Shown here: piece by piece, positions 1 to 10,294 of the stretch | Layout: each line of letters begins with the position of its first letter | How positions within the stretch are numbered: position 1 is the stretch's first letter | NCBI GenBank assembly: GCA_001821615.1 | Contig: MHMS01000025.1 | Location: 23,314-65,750 of the forward strand | Direction: 5' to 3' | DNA length: 42,437 bases | Source of the DNA: Candidatus Niyogibacteria bacterium RIFCSPLOWO2_12_FULL_41_13 | Lineage (GTDB): Bacteria > Patescibacteriota > Minisyncoccia > 2-12-FULL-41-13 | Position numbers and translations under genes: made by a program | The notes under the pieces: generated by a model | Seen by the model: only the letters and a program-made list of their open reading frames with translations | The model's database searches: none | What the model was told of the DNA's origin: nothing

Positions 1-19
1 ATTTTGTCTTACTGGGCAT
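1..19. repeat. Partial copy (one arm) of inverted-repeat family B (ATGCCCAGTAAGACAAAAT)
   Basis: attttgtcttactgggcat is the exact reverse complement of the left arm at 36163-36181; the rest of the element lies outside the window. Confidence 0.7.
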
Positions 20-62
20 AATCAATAATTATAATAAAATAATTTTTATTTGCAAATACCCG

Positions 63-185
63 ACCCCGTTAGAAGCCGCGGACGCCTTCCATTATTATCC
101 ACAAATTTATAATTGGACAAAAGAAGGAAATTCATTGTATTATAAGCTTAAAATCGCTAAGTCCGCGTCTTGCTTCTAACGGGGT
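63..185. repeat. Inverted-repeat element, family A, copy 1
   Basis: accccgttagaagc (63-76) pairs with gcttctaacggggt (172-185); cgcggac (77-83) additionally pairs with gtccgcg (161-167). Confidence 0.85.
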
Positions 186-212
186 TGACAAAGTTTGATA
201 TTTTGCTAAATT
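185..212 (+). promoter_or_regulatory. Possible rpoB promoter: TTGACA-N16-TAAATT
   Basis: TTGACA at 185-190 starts at the last base of the family A right arm; the -10 is weak. Confidence 0.35.
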
Positions 213-347
213 AAATACAATATTTCGTGTTAAGCTTTTCTTCTTCAGCAACTCAAAATTAAATAGGTTTTAGGGTCGTTTAAGGCCCCTAGCGCAAACA
301 GGGGGAGGGATTTTTATGTTTTAAATTTAAACATCATTTTTTAAACA

Positions 348-3300
348 ATGGCATCAAAGCTTCCCAAAAAATATTTTACAAAATTTAAAAAACCGCTCGT
401 TGACCTCCCGAATCTGATTGAATTCCAAAAAGATTCATTTAAGTGGTTTCGCGAAAAGGGTTTAAAAGAGCTTTTTGAAGACATTTCGCCGATTAAGGAT
501 TTCACGGAGAAAGAACTGGAACTCCATTTCATTGATTATAGCATCGGCGAGCCGAATTACGACGACCAATACGCGAAAGACCACAATCTTTCTTACGAGG
601 CTCCGTTAAAAACGCGTTTTTCCCTCGTTAATAAAAGAACGAAGGAAAAAAAAGAGCAGGAGGTTTTTTTCGGAAATATTTTTTTAATGACCGAACGGGG
701 AACTTTCGTCATAAACGGCGTTGAGCGAGTCTTGATTTCCCAATTGGCCAGGTCATTCGGCGTTTATTTCAATTCCGTTTTTTACCGCGGCAAAAATTAT
801 TTCGGCGCCAAAATCATCCCCAGCCGCGGCTCCTGGATTGAAATCCAGACAGAACCAAACGGCGTCATCTACGCCCGAATAGACCGCAAAAGAAAATTTC
901 TCGTCACTTCTCTTTTGCGGTTTTTTAATTTGGAAAAAGACCAGGATATTAAAGAATGCTTTAAGGAGCGCGATAGAGGGGAGATAAAATTTATTGACGA
1001 AACAATCAAAGAAGACCCGGCGAAAAGCCAGAGCGAAGGGATTGCGGAAATGTATTCAAAAATAAGGCCGGGCGAGCCGGCGAGCCCCGAAGCGGCGAAA
1101 GAATTCATCTCAAAAATGTTTTCCAAAGAGCGTTACGACCTTTCATTGGCGGGAAGACACCGCTTAAATCGCCGGCTTGGTCTTCCTCTTGAGGGCATTG
1201 AAAAAATGCCGAGAAACCTGAATTTAGAAGATTTAAAAGCCGTTGTCGCAAAAATAATTGAGCTTAATAATAATCCCGAAGCCGTTCCCGACGATATTGA
1301 CCATCTTGGCAACCGGCGGGTCAGGGGAGTGGGAGAAATGTTTCAGCAGAGATTAAGAATCGCAATGATAAAAATACGGGCGATTATTCAGGACAGAATG
1401 GCGGCTTTGGAAAAAGAAGGGCTTGCTCCGCTTCAGCTTGTGAATCCGAGGCCGTTTATTATAGCAATGAGGGAATTTTTTTTGACGGGCCAGCTTTCCC
1501 AATTTATGAGCCAGGAAAATATTCTTTCGGAGGTGGAGCATTTAAGGCGACTTTCCGCTTTGGGTCCGGGGGGATTAAGCAGGGAAAGAGCCGGCATTGA
1601 AGCGAGAGACGTTCATTCTTCCCATTATAACCGAATTTGCCCGATTCAGACTCCCGAAGGCCAGAATGTCGGCTTGGTTGTGAATTTGGCGATTTTTGCC
1701 CGAGTCAACGAGTTCGGCATTTTGGAAACGCCTTATTTGAAAGTTGACAAGGGAAGAATAACTTCCGAAGTAAAATATCTTGACGCTTTTGAAGAGGAAA
1801 ATTACAGCATTGCCGCCGCTTCAACAAAATACGACGAAAAAGGAAAAATTTTAGAGGAATTGATTGAATCAAGAGTCAAAGGCAAACCAGCGGTGATTCA
1901 CAAGGACGAAATTGATTTTATTGATGTTTCTCCCCAGCAGGCTTTTTCCATTTCAACGAGTTTGATTCCGTTTCTTGAGCATGACGACGCGAGCCGGGCG
2001 CTGATGGGAGCGAATATGCAACGTCAGGCGATTCCCTGTTTGAGGCCGGAAGCTCCGTTGGTCGCGACCGGTCTTGAGGAAAAAGCGGCGCTTGATTCCG
2101 GCCGGCTCGTCAGGGCTCCGGAAGAAGGGGTGATTAAATACGCCGACGCCCAAAAAATAATTTTTCAATCAAAGAAAGAAGAAAAAATTTACAATCTTTT
2201 GAATTTTCATCGTTCAAACGATTTTACGCTTGTTCATCAGCGCCCGATAGTGTCTCCCGGGCAAAAAGTAAATAAAGGAGATGTTTTAAACGATTGCGCT
2301 TCAACGCAAAACGGAGAATTGGCGCTCGGCAAAAATGTTTTTGTCGCGTTTTTGTCTTTGGCCGGCTCAACCTACGAAGACTCCATCGTTATTTCCGAAA
2401 AACTGGTTCGCGCCGACACTTACACTTCCGTTCATATTGAAGACCATATTTGCGACGTAAGGGAGACAAAGTTGGGACCGGAAATCACCACTTACGACAT
2501 TCCCAATGTAAGCGAAGAACGGCTGAAAAATCTTGACGAAGACGGAATAGTGCGGATAGGAGCGGAAGTAAGGGCCAACGATATTTTGGTCGGCAAATTA
2601 AGTCCGAAAGGGGAGATTGAACTGACTCCGGAAGAAAAACTTTTGCGGGCTATTTTCGGAGAAAAGGCGAAACAATTCAAAGACACGTCTTACCGTTTGC
2701 CTCACGGAAAAGAGGGAAGGGTGATTGGAATAAAAATTTTTTCCTGGGACAAGGGCGACAAGCTTGAGCCGGGCATAACCAAAAGAATTCAAATAGAAGT
2801 CGCCCAGTTGAGAAAATTGGAAATCGGAGACAAAATTTCCGGCCGGCACGGCAACAAGGGCGTTGTTTCAAAAATTCTTAAGGAGGAAGATATGCCGTTT
2901 CTGGAAGACGGCCGGCCGATTGACATCGTTTTAAATCCTTTGGGCGTGATTTCAAGAATGAATCTGGGGCAGATTCTTGAAACGCACCTTGGTTTGGCCG
3001 CCAAAACTTTGAATTATCAGGCGATAAGCCCGATTTTTCAAGGCGTTTCAGAAGAGGAAATCAAAGAAGAGCTTTTGAAAGCCGGTTATCCTTCTTCCGG
3101 CCAGCTTAAGATTTATGACGGCAGAACGGGCGAATTGATTGAAAACAATGTTACGGTCGGCCATATTTATATGCTCAAGCTTAAACATATGGTGACTGAA
3201 AAAATACATATGAGGTCTATCGGCCCTTATTCCTTGATTACTCAACAGCCCCTCGGCGGAAAGGCGCAAATGGGAGGCCAGAGATTCGGGGAAATGGAAG

Positions 3301-3512
3301 TTTGGGCTTTGGAAGCTTACGGCGCCGCCCACACTCTTCAGGAAATGCTTACGGTTAAATCAGACGATGTGGCTGGCAGGATTGCCGTCCACGAAGCGAT
3401 TATTAGAGGAGAAAAATTCAAAAATCCGAGCCTTCCCGCTTCTTTTAATGTTCTGCTTAACGAATTAAAGGGTTTGTCTTTGGATGTAAAGCTTATTAAG
3501 AAAGACATTTGA
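348..3512 (+). CDS. rpoB: DNA-directed RNA polymerase subunit beta
   Basis: 1054-aa ORF with RpoB motifs ([67 protein letters not shown]). Confidence 0.98.
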   Translation: MASKLPKKYFTKFKKPLVDLPNLIEFQKDSFKWFREKGLKELFEDISPIKDFTEKELELHFIDYSIGEPNYDDQYAKDHNLSYEAPLKTRFSLVNKRTKEKKEQEVFFGNIFLMTERGTFVINGVERVLISQLARSFGVYFNSVFYRGKNYFGAKIIPSRGSWIEIQTEPNGVIYARIDRKRKFLVTSLLRFFNLEKDQDIKECFKERDRGEIKFIDETIKEDPAKSQSEGIAEMYSKIRPGEPASPEAAKEFISKMFSKERYDLSLAGRHRLNRRLGLPLEGIEKMPRNLNLEDLKAVVAKIIELNNNPEAVPDDIDHLGNRRVRGVGEMFQQRLRIAMIKIRAIIQDRMAALEKEGLAPLQLVNPRPFIIAMREFFLTGQLSQFMSQENILSEVEHLRRLSALGPGGLSRERAGIEARDVHSSHYNRICPIQTPEGQNVGLVVNLAIFARVNEFGILETPYLKVDKGRITSEVKYLDAFEEENYSIAAASTKYDEKGKILEELIESRVKGKPAVIHKDEIDFIDVSPQQAFSISTSLIPFLEHDDASRALMGANMQRQAIPCLRPEAPLVATGLEEKAALDSGRLVRAPEEGVIKYADAQKIIFQSKKEEKIYNLLNFHRSNDFTLVHQRPIVSPGQKVNKGDVLNDCASTQNGELALGKNVFVAFLSLAGSTYEDSIVISEKLVRADTYTSVHIEDHICDVRETKLGPEITTYDIPNVSEERLKNLDEDGIVRIGAEVRANDILVGKLSPKGEIELTPEEKLLRAIFGEKAKQFKDTSYRLPHGKEGRVIGIKIFSWDKGDKLEPGITKRIQIEVAQLRKLEIGDKISGRHGNKGVVSKILKEEDMPFLEDGRPIDIVLNPLGVISRMNLGQILETHLGLAAKTLNYQAISPIFQGVSEEEIKEELLKAGYPSSGQLKIYDGRTGELIENNVTVGHIYMLKLKHMVTEKIHMRSIGPYSLITQQPLGGKAQMGGQRFGEMEVWALEAYGAAHTLQEMLTVKSDDVAGRIAVHEAIIRGEKFKNPSLPASFNVLLNELKGLSLDVKLIKKDI

Positions 3513-3531
3513 CATTTGACAAATAACAAAT
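3504..3531 (+). repeat. Heptanucleotide array at rpoB/rpoC junction
   Basis: gacattt-gacattt-gacaaat-aacaaat, 4 x 7 bp, spanning the rpoB stop codon. Confidence 0.75.
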
Positions 3532-3533
3532 AT

Positions 3534-6500
3534 ATGAATGAACGCGAAAAATTATCATTGCTTATAAAATTGGCCTCTCCGGAAGAAATTCTTTCCTGGT
3601 CGCGCGGAGAAGTGACGGAACCGGAGACTATAAATTACCGGACTCAAAGGGCGGAAAAAGACGGTTTGTTTGACGAGAAGATTTTTGGGCCGGAAAAAGA
3701 TTATCATTGTTTTTGCGGCAAATACAGGAAAATCCGCTATAAAGGAATCGTTTGCGACAAGTGCGGAGTGGAAGTGACCAAAGCAATCGTGCGGAGAGAA
3801 AGAATGGGCCATATCGGTTTGGCTTCTCCCGTCACCCATATCTGGTTTTTAAGGAGCGTTCCCTCGCGGCTCGGATTGGTTTTTAATCTGACGCTCTCCG
3901 ACCTTGAAAAAATCATTTATTTCAGCAGTTTTATAATTATTAAAGTCCATAAAGAAGCGAAAGAAGAACTGGAAAAAGAGCTTGCGAAAGAATATGAAAA
4001 GAAATCCAAATCTTCCGTTTCAAAACAAGAGAAAGAATCTTTCAAGCAAAATTTTGACGAAACAAAAAAAGAGTTGGATTTAGTCAGGCCCGGGCAAATT
4101 TTGTCGTCCGCGGAACATCATTCCTTGAGCTTAAAATACGGAAAGATTTTTGAGAGCGGTATCGGAGCCGAAGCTCTTTACAATTTGGCTAAAGGGATAG
4201 ATTTGGAAAAAGTCAAAAACGAATTGGAAAAAGAAATTGAAACTAATTTGGTTGACCAGGATAAAATTCAACGTCGGCTTAAACTTTTCAAATCATTGAT
4301 TAGGGCAAAGATAAGGCCGGAATGGATGTTTTTGACGGTTTTGCCGGTTATCCCGCCGGATTTAAGGCCCATTGTCCAGCTTGACGAAGGTCGCCACGCG
4401 AGCGCCGATGTCAACGACCTTTATCGGAGATTGATAAACCGCAATAATCGGCTCAAATATCTTCTTGAGATAGGCGCTCCGGAAATCATCGTTCGCAACG
4501 AAAAAAGAATGCTTCAAGAGGCGGTTGACGCCTTGATTGACAATTCAATGCGAAAAACCCAGGCGGCGGCGATTTCAAAAGCCCAAAAAAGGCCGCTTCG
4601 CTCTTTGGCGGACATGCTTAAAGGAAAACAAGGGAGATTCAGAAAAAATCTTCTCGGCAAGAGAGTTGATTATTCCGGAAGGTCGGTCATCGTTGTCGGA
4701 CCGGAACTGAAGTTTGACGAGTGCGGCCTCCCCAAACATATGTGCCTTGAGATTTATCGGCCGTTCGTCATCTCCAAGCTTATTCAAAAAGGTTTCGCTT
4801 ACAATATAAAAGGAGCCAACCGGCTGATTGAAGAAGGGAAAGACGAAGTTTGGGAAGTTTTGGAAGATTTGATTAAGGATTCTTATGTTCTTTTGAACAG
4901 AGCTCCGACCTTGCATCGGCTCGGCATTCAGGCGTTCAAGCCGATTTTAATAGAAGGAAAGGCGATTAGGATCCATCCTATGGTTTGTCATGGCTTTAAC
5001 GCGGACTTTGACGGAGACCAGATGGCCGTTCATCTTCCGCTTTCCGAGGAATCCCAGAGAGAAGCGAAAAATCTCATCGCCTCGGTTAATAACCTGACAA
5101 AACCCGGAACCGGCGAGCCGATAGTCAACCCCCAGCAGGACATAGTTTTGGGGTGTTATTGGCTTACCAATATGATTGAAGGAGGAAAAGGAGAGGGGAG
5201 GGCGTTTTCGGATTTTGCCGAGGCGTACGCGGCTTACGAAAAAGGAATCGTGGGATTGCAGTCAAAGATAAAAGTAAGAATAAAAAATGAACTGAAGGAA
5301 ACGAGTTTGGGAAGAATTATTTTTAATCAGGTGTTCCCGGACAGTTTTGGTTTTATCAACCAGCAGGTAAGCCAAAAAACGCTCAGCGATATCGTTAAAA
5401 ACATCATCACTCATTACGGAAAAGAAACAGCCGCCGAGATTTTGGATAAAATAAAGACTCTCGGATTTCGTTATGCCACCCTCTCCGGCATCAGCTTTTC
5501 AATGGATGATGTCAAAGTTCCGAAAGAAAAACCGGAGATTATTGAAAAAGCTAAACAAGAAGCCGAAAAAATCGAGGAAAATTATAAAAAAGAACTCTTG
5601 AGCTTTCACGAGCGTTTTGATTTATTGATTGAACTTTGGCAGGAAGCGAGCCAGAAAATCAATTCTTTGGTGTCCAGTTCGCTTGATCCCTCCGGCTCCA
5701 TTCATTTCATGGTGAATTCCGGCGCCAGAGGAAAATGGCCCCAAGTTTTTCAGATGGCGGGATTAAAGGGTCTGGTTACCAACCCGGCGGGACGGGTTAT
5801 TGAGCTTCCGGCAATCGCGAGTTATAAAGAAGGGCTTAAAGTTTTGGAATATTTCATTTCCACTCACGGCGCGAGAAAAGGAACGGCTGACACCGCTTTG
5901 AAGACCGCTGTCGCGGGCTACCTGACAAGAAAACTCGTGGATGCCGCCCAGTCGGTCGTAGTGGTGGAAAAAGATTGCGGGGACACCGAAGGATTTTTAG
6001 TCAGGCGCGCGGAATCGGAAAATTACGGACGCAAAATCAAGGAAAGAATTTTCGGCCGTTTTTTGGCAAAAGATTTGGCCGACCAGAAAGGAAAAATTTT
6101 ATTTAAAAAAGGACATTTGATAAGTTTTGACGACGCGGAAACGATTGATAATTCCGGCGTGGGGGAACTTGTCATCCGTTCTCCTTTAACCTGTAAAACG
6201 CAAAGAGGAGTTTGTCAAACTTGTTATGGTTATGAATTGGGCAGGAATATCTTGATTGATTTGGGCGAAGCAGTCGGCATTGTCGCCGCCCAGTCAATCG
6301 GAGAGCCGGGCACCCAGCTTACAATGAGGACTTTTCACTTTGGAGGCGTGGCAAGCAAAGAGGACATCACTCTCGGTTTGCCGCAGATTATTGAGATTTT
6401 TGAAACCCAGCTTCCTTCAAACCCGGCTGTTGTGGCTGAGGAAGAAGGCGAGATTTATGACATTCAAGAAAATGAGAGGGAGATTATCATAAAAATAAAA

Positions 6501-7145
6501 CTGGCGATTAAAGGAAAAAAGAAAGAAGACATAAAGGAATATGTCGTTCCCGCAAAAAAAGTCATATTGGTTAAAAAGGGCGACAAAGTGAAACCCGGAG
6601 ACAGATTATCAGTCGGCATTGTCAATGTAAAACATCTTTTTAAACTTGCCGGCCGCGAGGAAACCCAGAGATACATTTTGAACGAAATTGAAAGAATTTA
6701 TCTTTCGCAGGGAGCGCCGATTAACGAGAAACATATTGAAATCATCGTTCGCCAGTTATTTTCTCGGGTGGAAATTTTTGACGAAGGAGAGACTGATTTC
6801 AATAAAGGAGATATAATTGAAGAAGCCGAACTTTTTGAAGAAAACGAAAAAGCGAAAAAACTCGGCAAAAAACAAGCCAAAGGAAAGAAAACGCTTTTGG
6901 GCATTTCCAAAGTCGCCCTTAGTTCCTCCGGATTTCTTTCAGCCGCGTCTTTTCAGGAAACGGCGAAAATTTTCATCAACGCTTCTTTGGCGGGAAAAGA
7001 GGACAAGCTGTTGGGGCTTAAGGAAAACGTGATCATCGGCAAATTGATACCCGCCGGCACCGGCTTCAGAAAAGAAGATATCAAAGAAACCTCGGCGTTA
7101 AGGGAAGAAAAAACAGAATTACAGGAAGCAAGAGAGGAAAGATAA
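3534..7145 (+). CDS. rpoC: DNA-directed RNA polymerase subunit beta'
   Basis: NADFDGDQMAVHLPLS catalytic motif, zinc-binding CFCGKYRKIRYKGIVCDKCGVE, SIGEPGTQLTMRTFHFGG; ATG at 3534 (MNEREKLS) preferred over the TTG at 3516 in the track. Confidence 0.97.
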   Translation: MNEREKLSLLIKLASPEEILSWSRGEVTEPETINYRTQRAEKDGLFDEKIFGPEKDYHCFCGKYRKIRYKGIVCDKCGVEVTKAIVRRERMGHIGLASPVTHIWFLRSVPSRLGLVFNLTLSDLEKIIYFSSFIIIKVHKEAKEELEKELAKEYEKKSKSSVSKQEKESFKQNFDETKKELDLVRPGQILSSAEHHSLSLKYGKIFESGIGAEALYNLAKGIDLEKVKNELEKEIETNLVDQDKIQRRLKLFKSLIRAKIRPEWMFLTVLPVIPPDLRPIVQLDEGRHASADVNDLYRRLINRNNRLKYLLEIGAPEIIVRNEKRMLQEAVDALIDNSMRKTQAAAISKAQKRPLRSLADMLKGKQGRFRKNLLGKRVDYSGRSVIVVGPELKFDECGLPKHMCLEIYRPFVISKLIQKGFAYNIKGANRLIEEGKDEVWEVLEDLIKDSYVLLNRAPTLHRLGIQAFKPILIEGKAIRIHPMVCHGFNADFDGDQMAVHLPLSEESQREAKNLIASVNNLTKPGTGEPIVNPQQDIVLGCYWLTNMIEGGKGEGRAFSDFAEAYAAYEKGIVGLQSKIKVRIKNELKETSLGRIIFNQVFPDSFGFINQQVSQKTLSDIVKNIITHYGKETAAEILDKIKTLGFRYATLSGISFSMDDVKVPKEKPEIIEKAKQEAEKIEENYKKELLSFHERFDLLIELWQEASQKINSLVSSSLDPSGSIHFMVNSGARGKWPQVFQMAGLKGLVTNPAGRVIELPAIASYKEGLKVLEYFISTHGARKGTADTALKTAVAGYLTRKLVDAAQSVVVVEKDCGDTEGFLVRRAESENYGRKIKERIFGRFLAKDLADQKGKILFKKGHLISFDDAETIDNSGVGELVIRSPLTCKTQRGVCQTCYGYELGRNILIDLGEAVGIVAAQSIGEPGTQLTMRTFHFGGVASKEDITLGLPQIIEIFETQLPSNPAVVAEEEGEIYDIQENEREIIIKIKLAIKGKKKEDIKEYVVPAKKVILVKKGDKVKPGDRLSVGIVNVKHLFKLAGREETQRYILNEIERIYLSQGAPINEKHIEIIVRQLFSRVEIFDEGETDFNKGDIIEEAELFEENEKAKKLGKKQAKGKKTLLGISKVALSSSGFLSAASFQETAKIFINASLAGKEDKLLGLKENVIIGKLIPAGTGFRKEDIKETSALREEKTELQEAREER

Positions 7146-7158
7146 TTTATTCCGCCAT

Positions 7159-7199
7159 ATTACTCGTCATTACTCGTCATTACTCGTCATTACTCGTCA
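7159..7199. repeat. Tandem decamer repeat (TACTCGTCAT)x4
   Basis: tactcgtcat repeated head to tail just after the rpoC stop. Confidence 0.9.
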
Positions 7200-7218
7200 A
7201 CTGATTCGCCGTTTTTAT

Positions 7219-7294
7219 TTTTATTCTCCTATTCGCGCGAATTAGACCATAAGGAATCTATTGTTGAACATTCTGAATATTCTGGCGCGAACAT
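7219..7294. repeat. 76-bp direct repeat, copy 1
   Basis: ttttattctcctattcgcgcgaattagaccataaggaatctattgttgaacattctgaatattctggcgcgaacat; one mismatch to 7921-7996. Confidence 0.93.
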
Positions 7295-7433
7295 ATGTAT
7301 ATTTTTGAGTCCGCTCGAACTTACTTTAGCGAAAATTCCGGAGATTGAATAGTGGCGCTCCGTAGGCGCGCCAGCACCGGCTTAAGGTTTAGTAAATATT
7401 AATCTTTTACAACTTTTTAGCTCGAAAATTCTT

Positions 7434-7775
7434 TTATCTCTTTTTTAGAGCGCCAATTACTACTGGAATGTATAGCAGGGTCATATAATATGCAAAATGT
7501 GCCACTCTCTGTTTTATAGTTGGCTCAAAGCCATCATCGGCATATTGCTCGCAACCGCCATACACTGGATCAGATTGTTCTTCACAAGTGGGATTTCCTA
7601 AAGTAAAACTAGCGAATAAAGCTATCCCCGCACACAACAAAAACCCCTTCCATAAAACTGTTTTATATTTACCACCCTCGGCATTATCGCTTGCAGTTTT
7701 CCATGCAAAATAGACTATACCTGCTATAAATAGGTAACCAAGCGCTCTAAAAATTTTATCAAAAATTATTTCCAT
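7434..7775 (-). CDS. Small multi-TM membrane protein, unknown function
   Basis: 113-aa ORF with hydrophobic segments FRALGYLFIAGIVYFAW, KGFLLCAGIALFASFTL, AYYMTLLYIPVVIGAL. Confidence 0.7.
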   Translation of the reverse strand: MEIIFDKIFRALGYLFIAGIVYFAWKTASDNAEGGKYKTVLWKGFLLCAGIALFASFTLGNPTCEEQSDPVYGGCEQYADDGFEPTIKQRVAHFAYYMTLLYIPVVIGALKKR

Positions 7776-7920
7776 ATTATTGAGATAAAAAAAATATTTT
7801 GTCTTAATTACTTTAAATCTATATTTTAAGATTCGCGATTTTAGCTATAAAACTTATCAAAACTCGTTTATATTATAACATAAAATTCTTAAATTTTAAA
7901 AATTCTTTTTTTATTTTATT

Positions 7921-7996
7921 TTTTATTCTCCTATTCGCGCGAATTAGACCATAAGGAATCTATTGTTGAACATTCTGAATATTCTGGCGTGAACAT
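7921..7996. repeat. 76-bp direct repeat, copy 2
   Basis: 75/76 identical to 7219-7294; ends 1 nt from the tRNA 3' end. Confidence 0.93.
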
Positions 7997-7997
7997 G

Positions 7998-8069
7998 TGG
8001 GCGTGCTAGGGATCGAACCTAGGACCTGTTGTTTATAAGACAACCGCTCTGCCACTGAGCTACACGCCC
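7998..8069 (-). tRNA. tRNA with anticodon UAU (tRNA-Ile, decoding AUA)
   Basis: GGGCGTG TA GCTCAGTGGCAGAGC G GTTGT CTTATAA ACAAC AGGTC CTAGG TTCGATC CCTAG CACGCCC A; complete cloverleaf by eye; no encoded CCA. Confidence 0.93.
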
Positions 8070-9926
8070 TCAAAGTTGCGCGCTCTGAACGGTTTTTGGT
8101 TTAAAGCCAAAACCAACGATTAGTTTTTCAAATTCCTCCCGTTCAATAGTTTCTTTTTCCATCAGTTTGCCGGCAATAGCGTCAAGGGTTTTTTTGTATT
8201 TTTTCAGGATACTTTCCGCTTGCTTGAGCGCTTCCTTGATGAATCTGGAAATTTCCCGGTCTATAAGTTTCGCGACCTCCTCGGAATAATTTTTTTCATG
8301 CGCTATTTCCCGTCCCAGAAAGATAAGTTCTTCGTGGTTGCCCAGTGTCATCGGCCCGATTTTTTCCGACATTCCGAATTTGGTTACGAGATTTCTTGCG
8401 AGTTCCGTCACTTTTTTTAAGTCGTCGGCCGCGCCGGTGGTTAATTCCCCAAATATTAATTTTTCGGAAGCGTAGCCGCCCAAAGCCACCGCCAGTTCGT
8501 CAAGAAAATATTTTTTACTAAGCAATCTTTTTTCTTCAAGGGGAAGTTTCAAAGTATAGCCGGCCGCCCTTCCTCTCGCAATAATGGAAATTTTGTGCAC
8601 CGGGTCGGCGTTTGGCGAGCCCGCCGCCACCAAAGCGTGTCCAGCTTCGTGATAAGCGGCGATTTTTTTCTCGTTTTTATTCAACATAAAGCTTTTTCTC
8701 TCTGGTCCCAACAAAACCTTTTCAATCGCTTCGTATAAATCAATTTGTCTGATTGCTTTATGTTCGTGGCGCGCCGCCAATATCGCCGATTCATTCATTA
8801 TATTTTTGAGGTCGGCGCCGGAAAATCCCGGAGTTCTTTCGGCAATCCGGCGAAGGTCAACGTCTTTTTCAATAATTTTTCCTCTCGCGTGGATTTTAAG
8901 AATCGCTTCGCGGTCGTTAAGGTCGGGCGGGTCAAGAATGACTCGGCGATCAAATCTGCCCGGCCGGAGCAAGGCTGTGTCCAAAATATCCGGCCTGTTC
9001 GTGGCCGCGAGAACTATGATTCTTTCGTTTGGTTCAAAACCGTCAAGCTCAACAAGAATTTGATTCAATGTTTGTTCTCTTTCGTCATGTCCTCCGCCAA
9101 GGCCAGCTCCCCGCTGTCTTCCAATCGCGTCAATTTCGTCAATAAAGATAATGGCCGGGGCCGATTTTTTCGCCAGACTAAATGTGTCGCGAACGCGCGA
9201 AGCGCCGATTCCCACAAACATTTCCACGAATTCCGAGGCGGACATATAAAAGAACGGCACATTGGCTTCGCCGGCAACCGCGCGGGCAAGCAAGGTTTTT
9301 CCCGTGCCCGGAGCTCCCAATAGCAATACTCCTTTTGGAATTTGAGCGCCGATTGCCAAGAATTTTTGGGGATTTCGCAGAAAATCAACCACTTCTTTCA
9401 GTTCTTCTTTCGCTTCCTTGACTCCGGCGACATCGTTGAAAGTAACGCGATTTTTTTTGTCGCTCGGCAAAACTACTCTTGCTTTTGTCTGTCCGAAAGT
9501 AAACGCCTGGATGTTGGCTCTGGAGACTTGTTTTGCCATCAGCCAAAAGAAAAAGATAATGAAAATAAAAGGAAGCAGAAACGGCAGAATCGCGCCGAGC
9601 CAGAATAAAACGCCGGAGGGCTGTTTTATTTCAACGTTGATTTTTTGGAATTCGTTCGGATTCAAGCCGTAATTGCGGAGAGTTTCAATTAAGCTTGATT
9701 CCGTCTCTTTTTTCGCCAATTGTTCTTTTTTTGAAACAAGCAAAATTTCAAGCCGTTCTCCTTTTACGGATATTTTTTCAACTTCTCCTTTTTTGATTTC
9801 TTCAACCAGCGCGGAGAGAGAAATTTCTTCCAGTTTTATCAATTGTCCGGATAAAATTGAATAAAGCGAAGCCAAGAGAAAGAAAATCAAAATGCCGATA
9901 ACGATGTTTTTGGATAAAAGCTTCAT
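8070..9926 (-). CDS. ftsH: ATP-dependent zinc metalloprotease FtsH
   Basis: GAPGTGKT Walker A, AAA+ SRH region, [11 protein letters not shown] metalloprotease motif, two N-terminal TM segments. Confidence 0.98.
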   Translation of the reverse strand: MKLLSKNIVIGILIFFLLASLYSILSGQLIKLEEISLSALVEEIKKGEVEKISVKGERLEILLVSKKEQLAKKETESSLIETLRNYGLNPNEFQKINVEIKQPSGVLFWLGAILPFLLPFIFIIFFFWLMAKQVSRANIQAFTFGQTKARVVLPSDKKNRVTFNDVAGVKEAKEELKEVVDFLRNPQKFLAIGAQIPKGVLLLGAPGTGKTLLARAVAGEANVPFFYMSASEFVEMFVGIGASRVRDTFSLAKKSAPAIIFIDEIDAIGRQRGAGLGGGHDEREQTLNQILVELDGFEPNERIIVLAATNRPDILDTALLRPGRFDRRVILDPPDLNDREAILKIHARGKIIEKDVDLRRIAERTPGFSGADLKNIMNESAILAARHEHKAIRQIDLYEAIEKVLLGPERKSFMLNKNEKKIAAYHEAGHALVAAGSPNADPVHKISIIARGRAAGYTLKLPLEEKRLLSKKYFLDELAVALGGYASEKLIFGELTTGAADDLKKVTELARNLVTKFGMSEKIGPMTLGNHEELIFLGREIAHEKNYSEEVAKLIDREISRFIKEALKQAESILKKYKKTLDAIAGKLMEKETIEREEFEKLIVGFGFKPKTVQSAQL

Positions 9927-9933
9927 AGAAAAT

Positions 9934-9942
9934 AATATAGCA
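9934..9942 (-). promoter_or_regulatory. Extended -10 (TGCTATATT) 7 nt upstream of ftsH ATG
   Basis: reverse complement of aatatagca. Confidence 0.6.
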
Positions 9943-9952
9943 AAATTTTATG

Positions 9953-9984
9953 AAAAATAAAAGACTCCCGATTCGCATCAGGAG
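9953..9984 (-). terminator. Rho-independent terminator of the small minus-strand ORF
   Basis: on minus strand CTCCTGAT-GCGA-ATCGGGAG followed by TCTTTTATTTTT. Confidence 0.75.
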
Positions 9985-10193
9985 CTTGAAGACAAGACAC
10001 TGGTTAAAGGAACTCGCCACCATCTATAGCATCTTTTATTTGTGCTTTCAATTGGAATTCCGACCAACGCCTCCTCCCCGTATATTTCCAAACAAGACCC
10101 TTTTAAAAATCTTCCTTCTTGTGTTTTGAACGACATTTCAGCGCCTTGTTCAAAAACCCTACCATCGGGCAGACCAACGATATATCTCTCCAT
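9978..10193 (-). CDS. Small hypothetical protein (MERYIVGLPDGRVFEQG...)
   Basis: start moved to 10193 because GGAGGGTGATATGG supplies a Shine-Dalgarno; 71 aa. Confidence 0.65.
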   Translation of the reverse strand: MERYIVGLPDGRVFEQGAEMSFKTQEGRFLKGSCLEIYGEEALVGIPIESTNKRCYRWWRVPLTSVLSSSS

Positions 10194-10279
10194 ATCACCC
10201 TCCTTTTTTAAAACTTCCATTTTTATAATATCATAAAAACAAAAATAAAGCAAATAAACTTAAATTTTTCAGTAATTTC

Positions 10280-10288
10280 TGCTATTAT
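10280..10288 (+). promoter_or_regulatory. Extended -10 (TGCTATTAT) 6 nt upstream of secA ATG
   Basis: sequence motif and spacing. Confidence 0.6.
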
Positions 10289-10294
10289 TTTTAA

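Noticed and set aside
3516-3533. TTG start of rpoC at 3516
   Set aside because: It falls inside the heptamer array; ATG at 3534 gives MNEREKLS without the repeat-encoded prefix.
7351-7371. tggcgctccgtaggcgcgcca as the rpoC terminator
   Set aside because: The hairpin is plausible but has no T-tract and is about 200 bp from the stop.
7219-8069. tRNA-targeted genomic island
   Set aside because: The 76-bp repeat does not contain tRNA 3' sequence, no integrase is present, and the interval holds only one small ORF.
8745-9323. 192-aa ORF antisense to ftsH and other long antisense ORFs (e.g. 11051-11587, 4575-4916)
   Set aside because: They lie opposite strongly conserved coding sequence, lack initiation signals, and look like by-products of codon bias.
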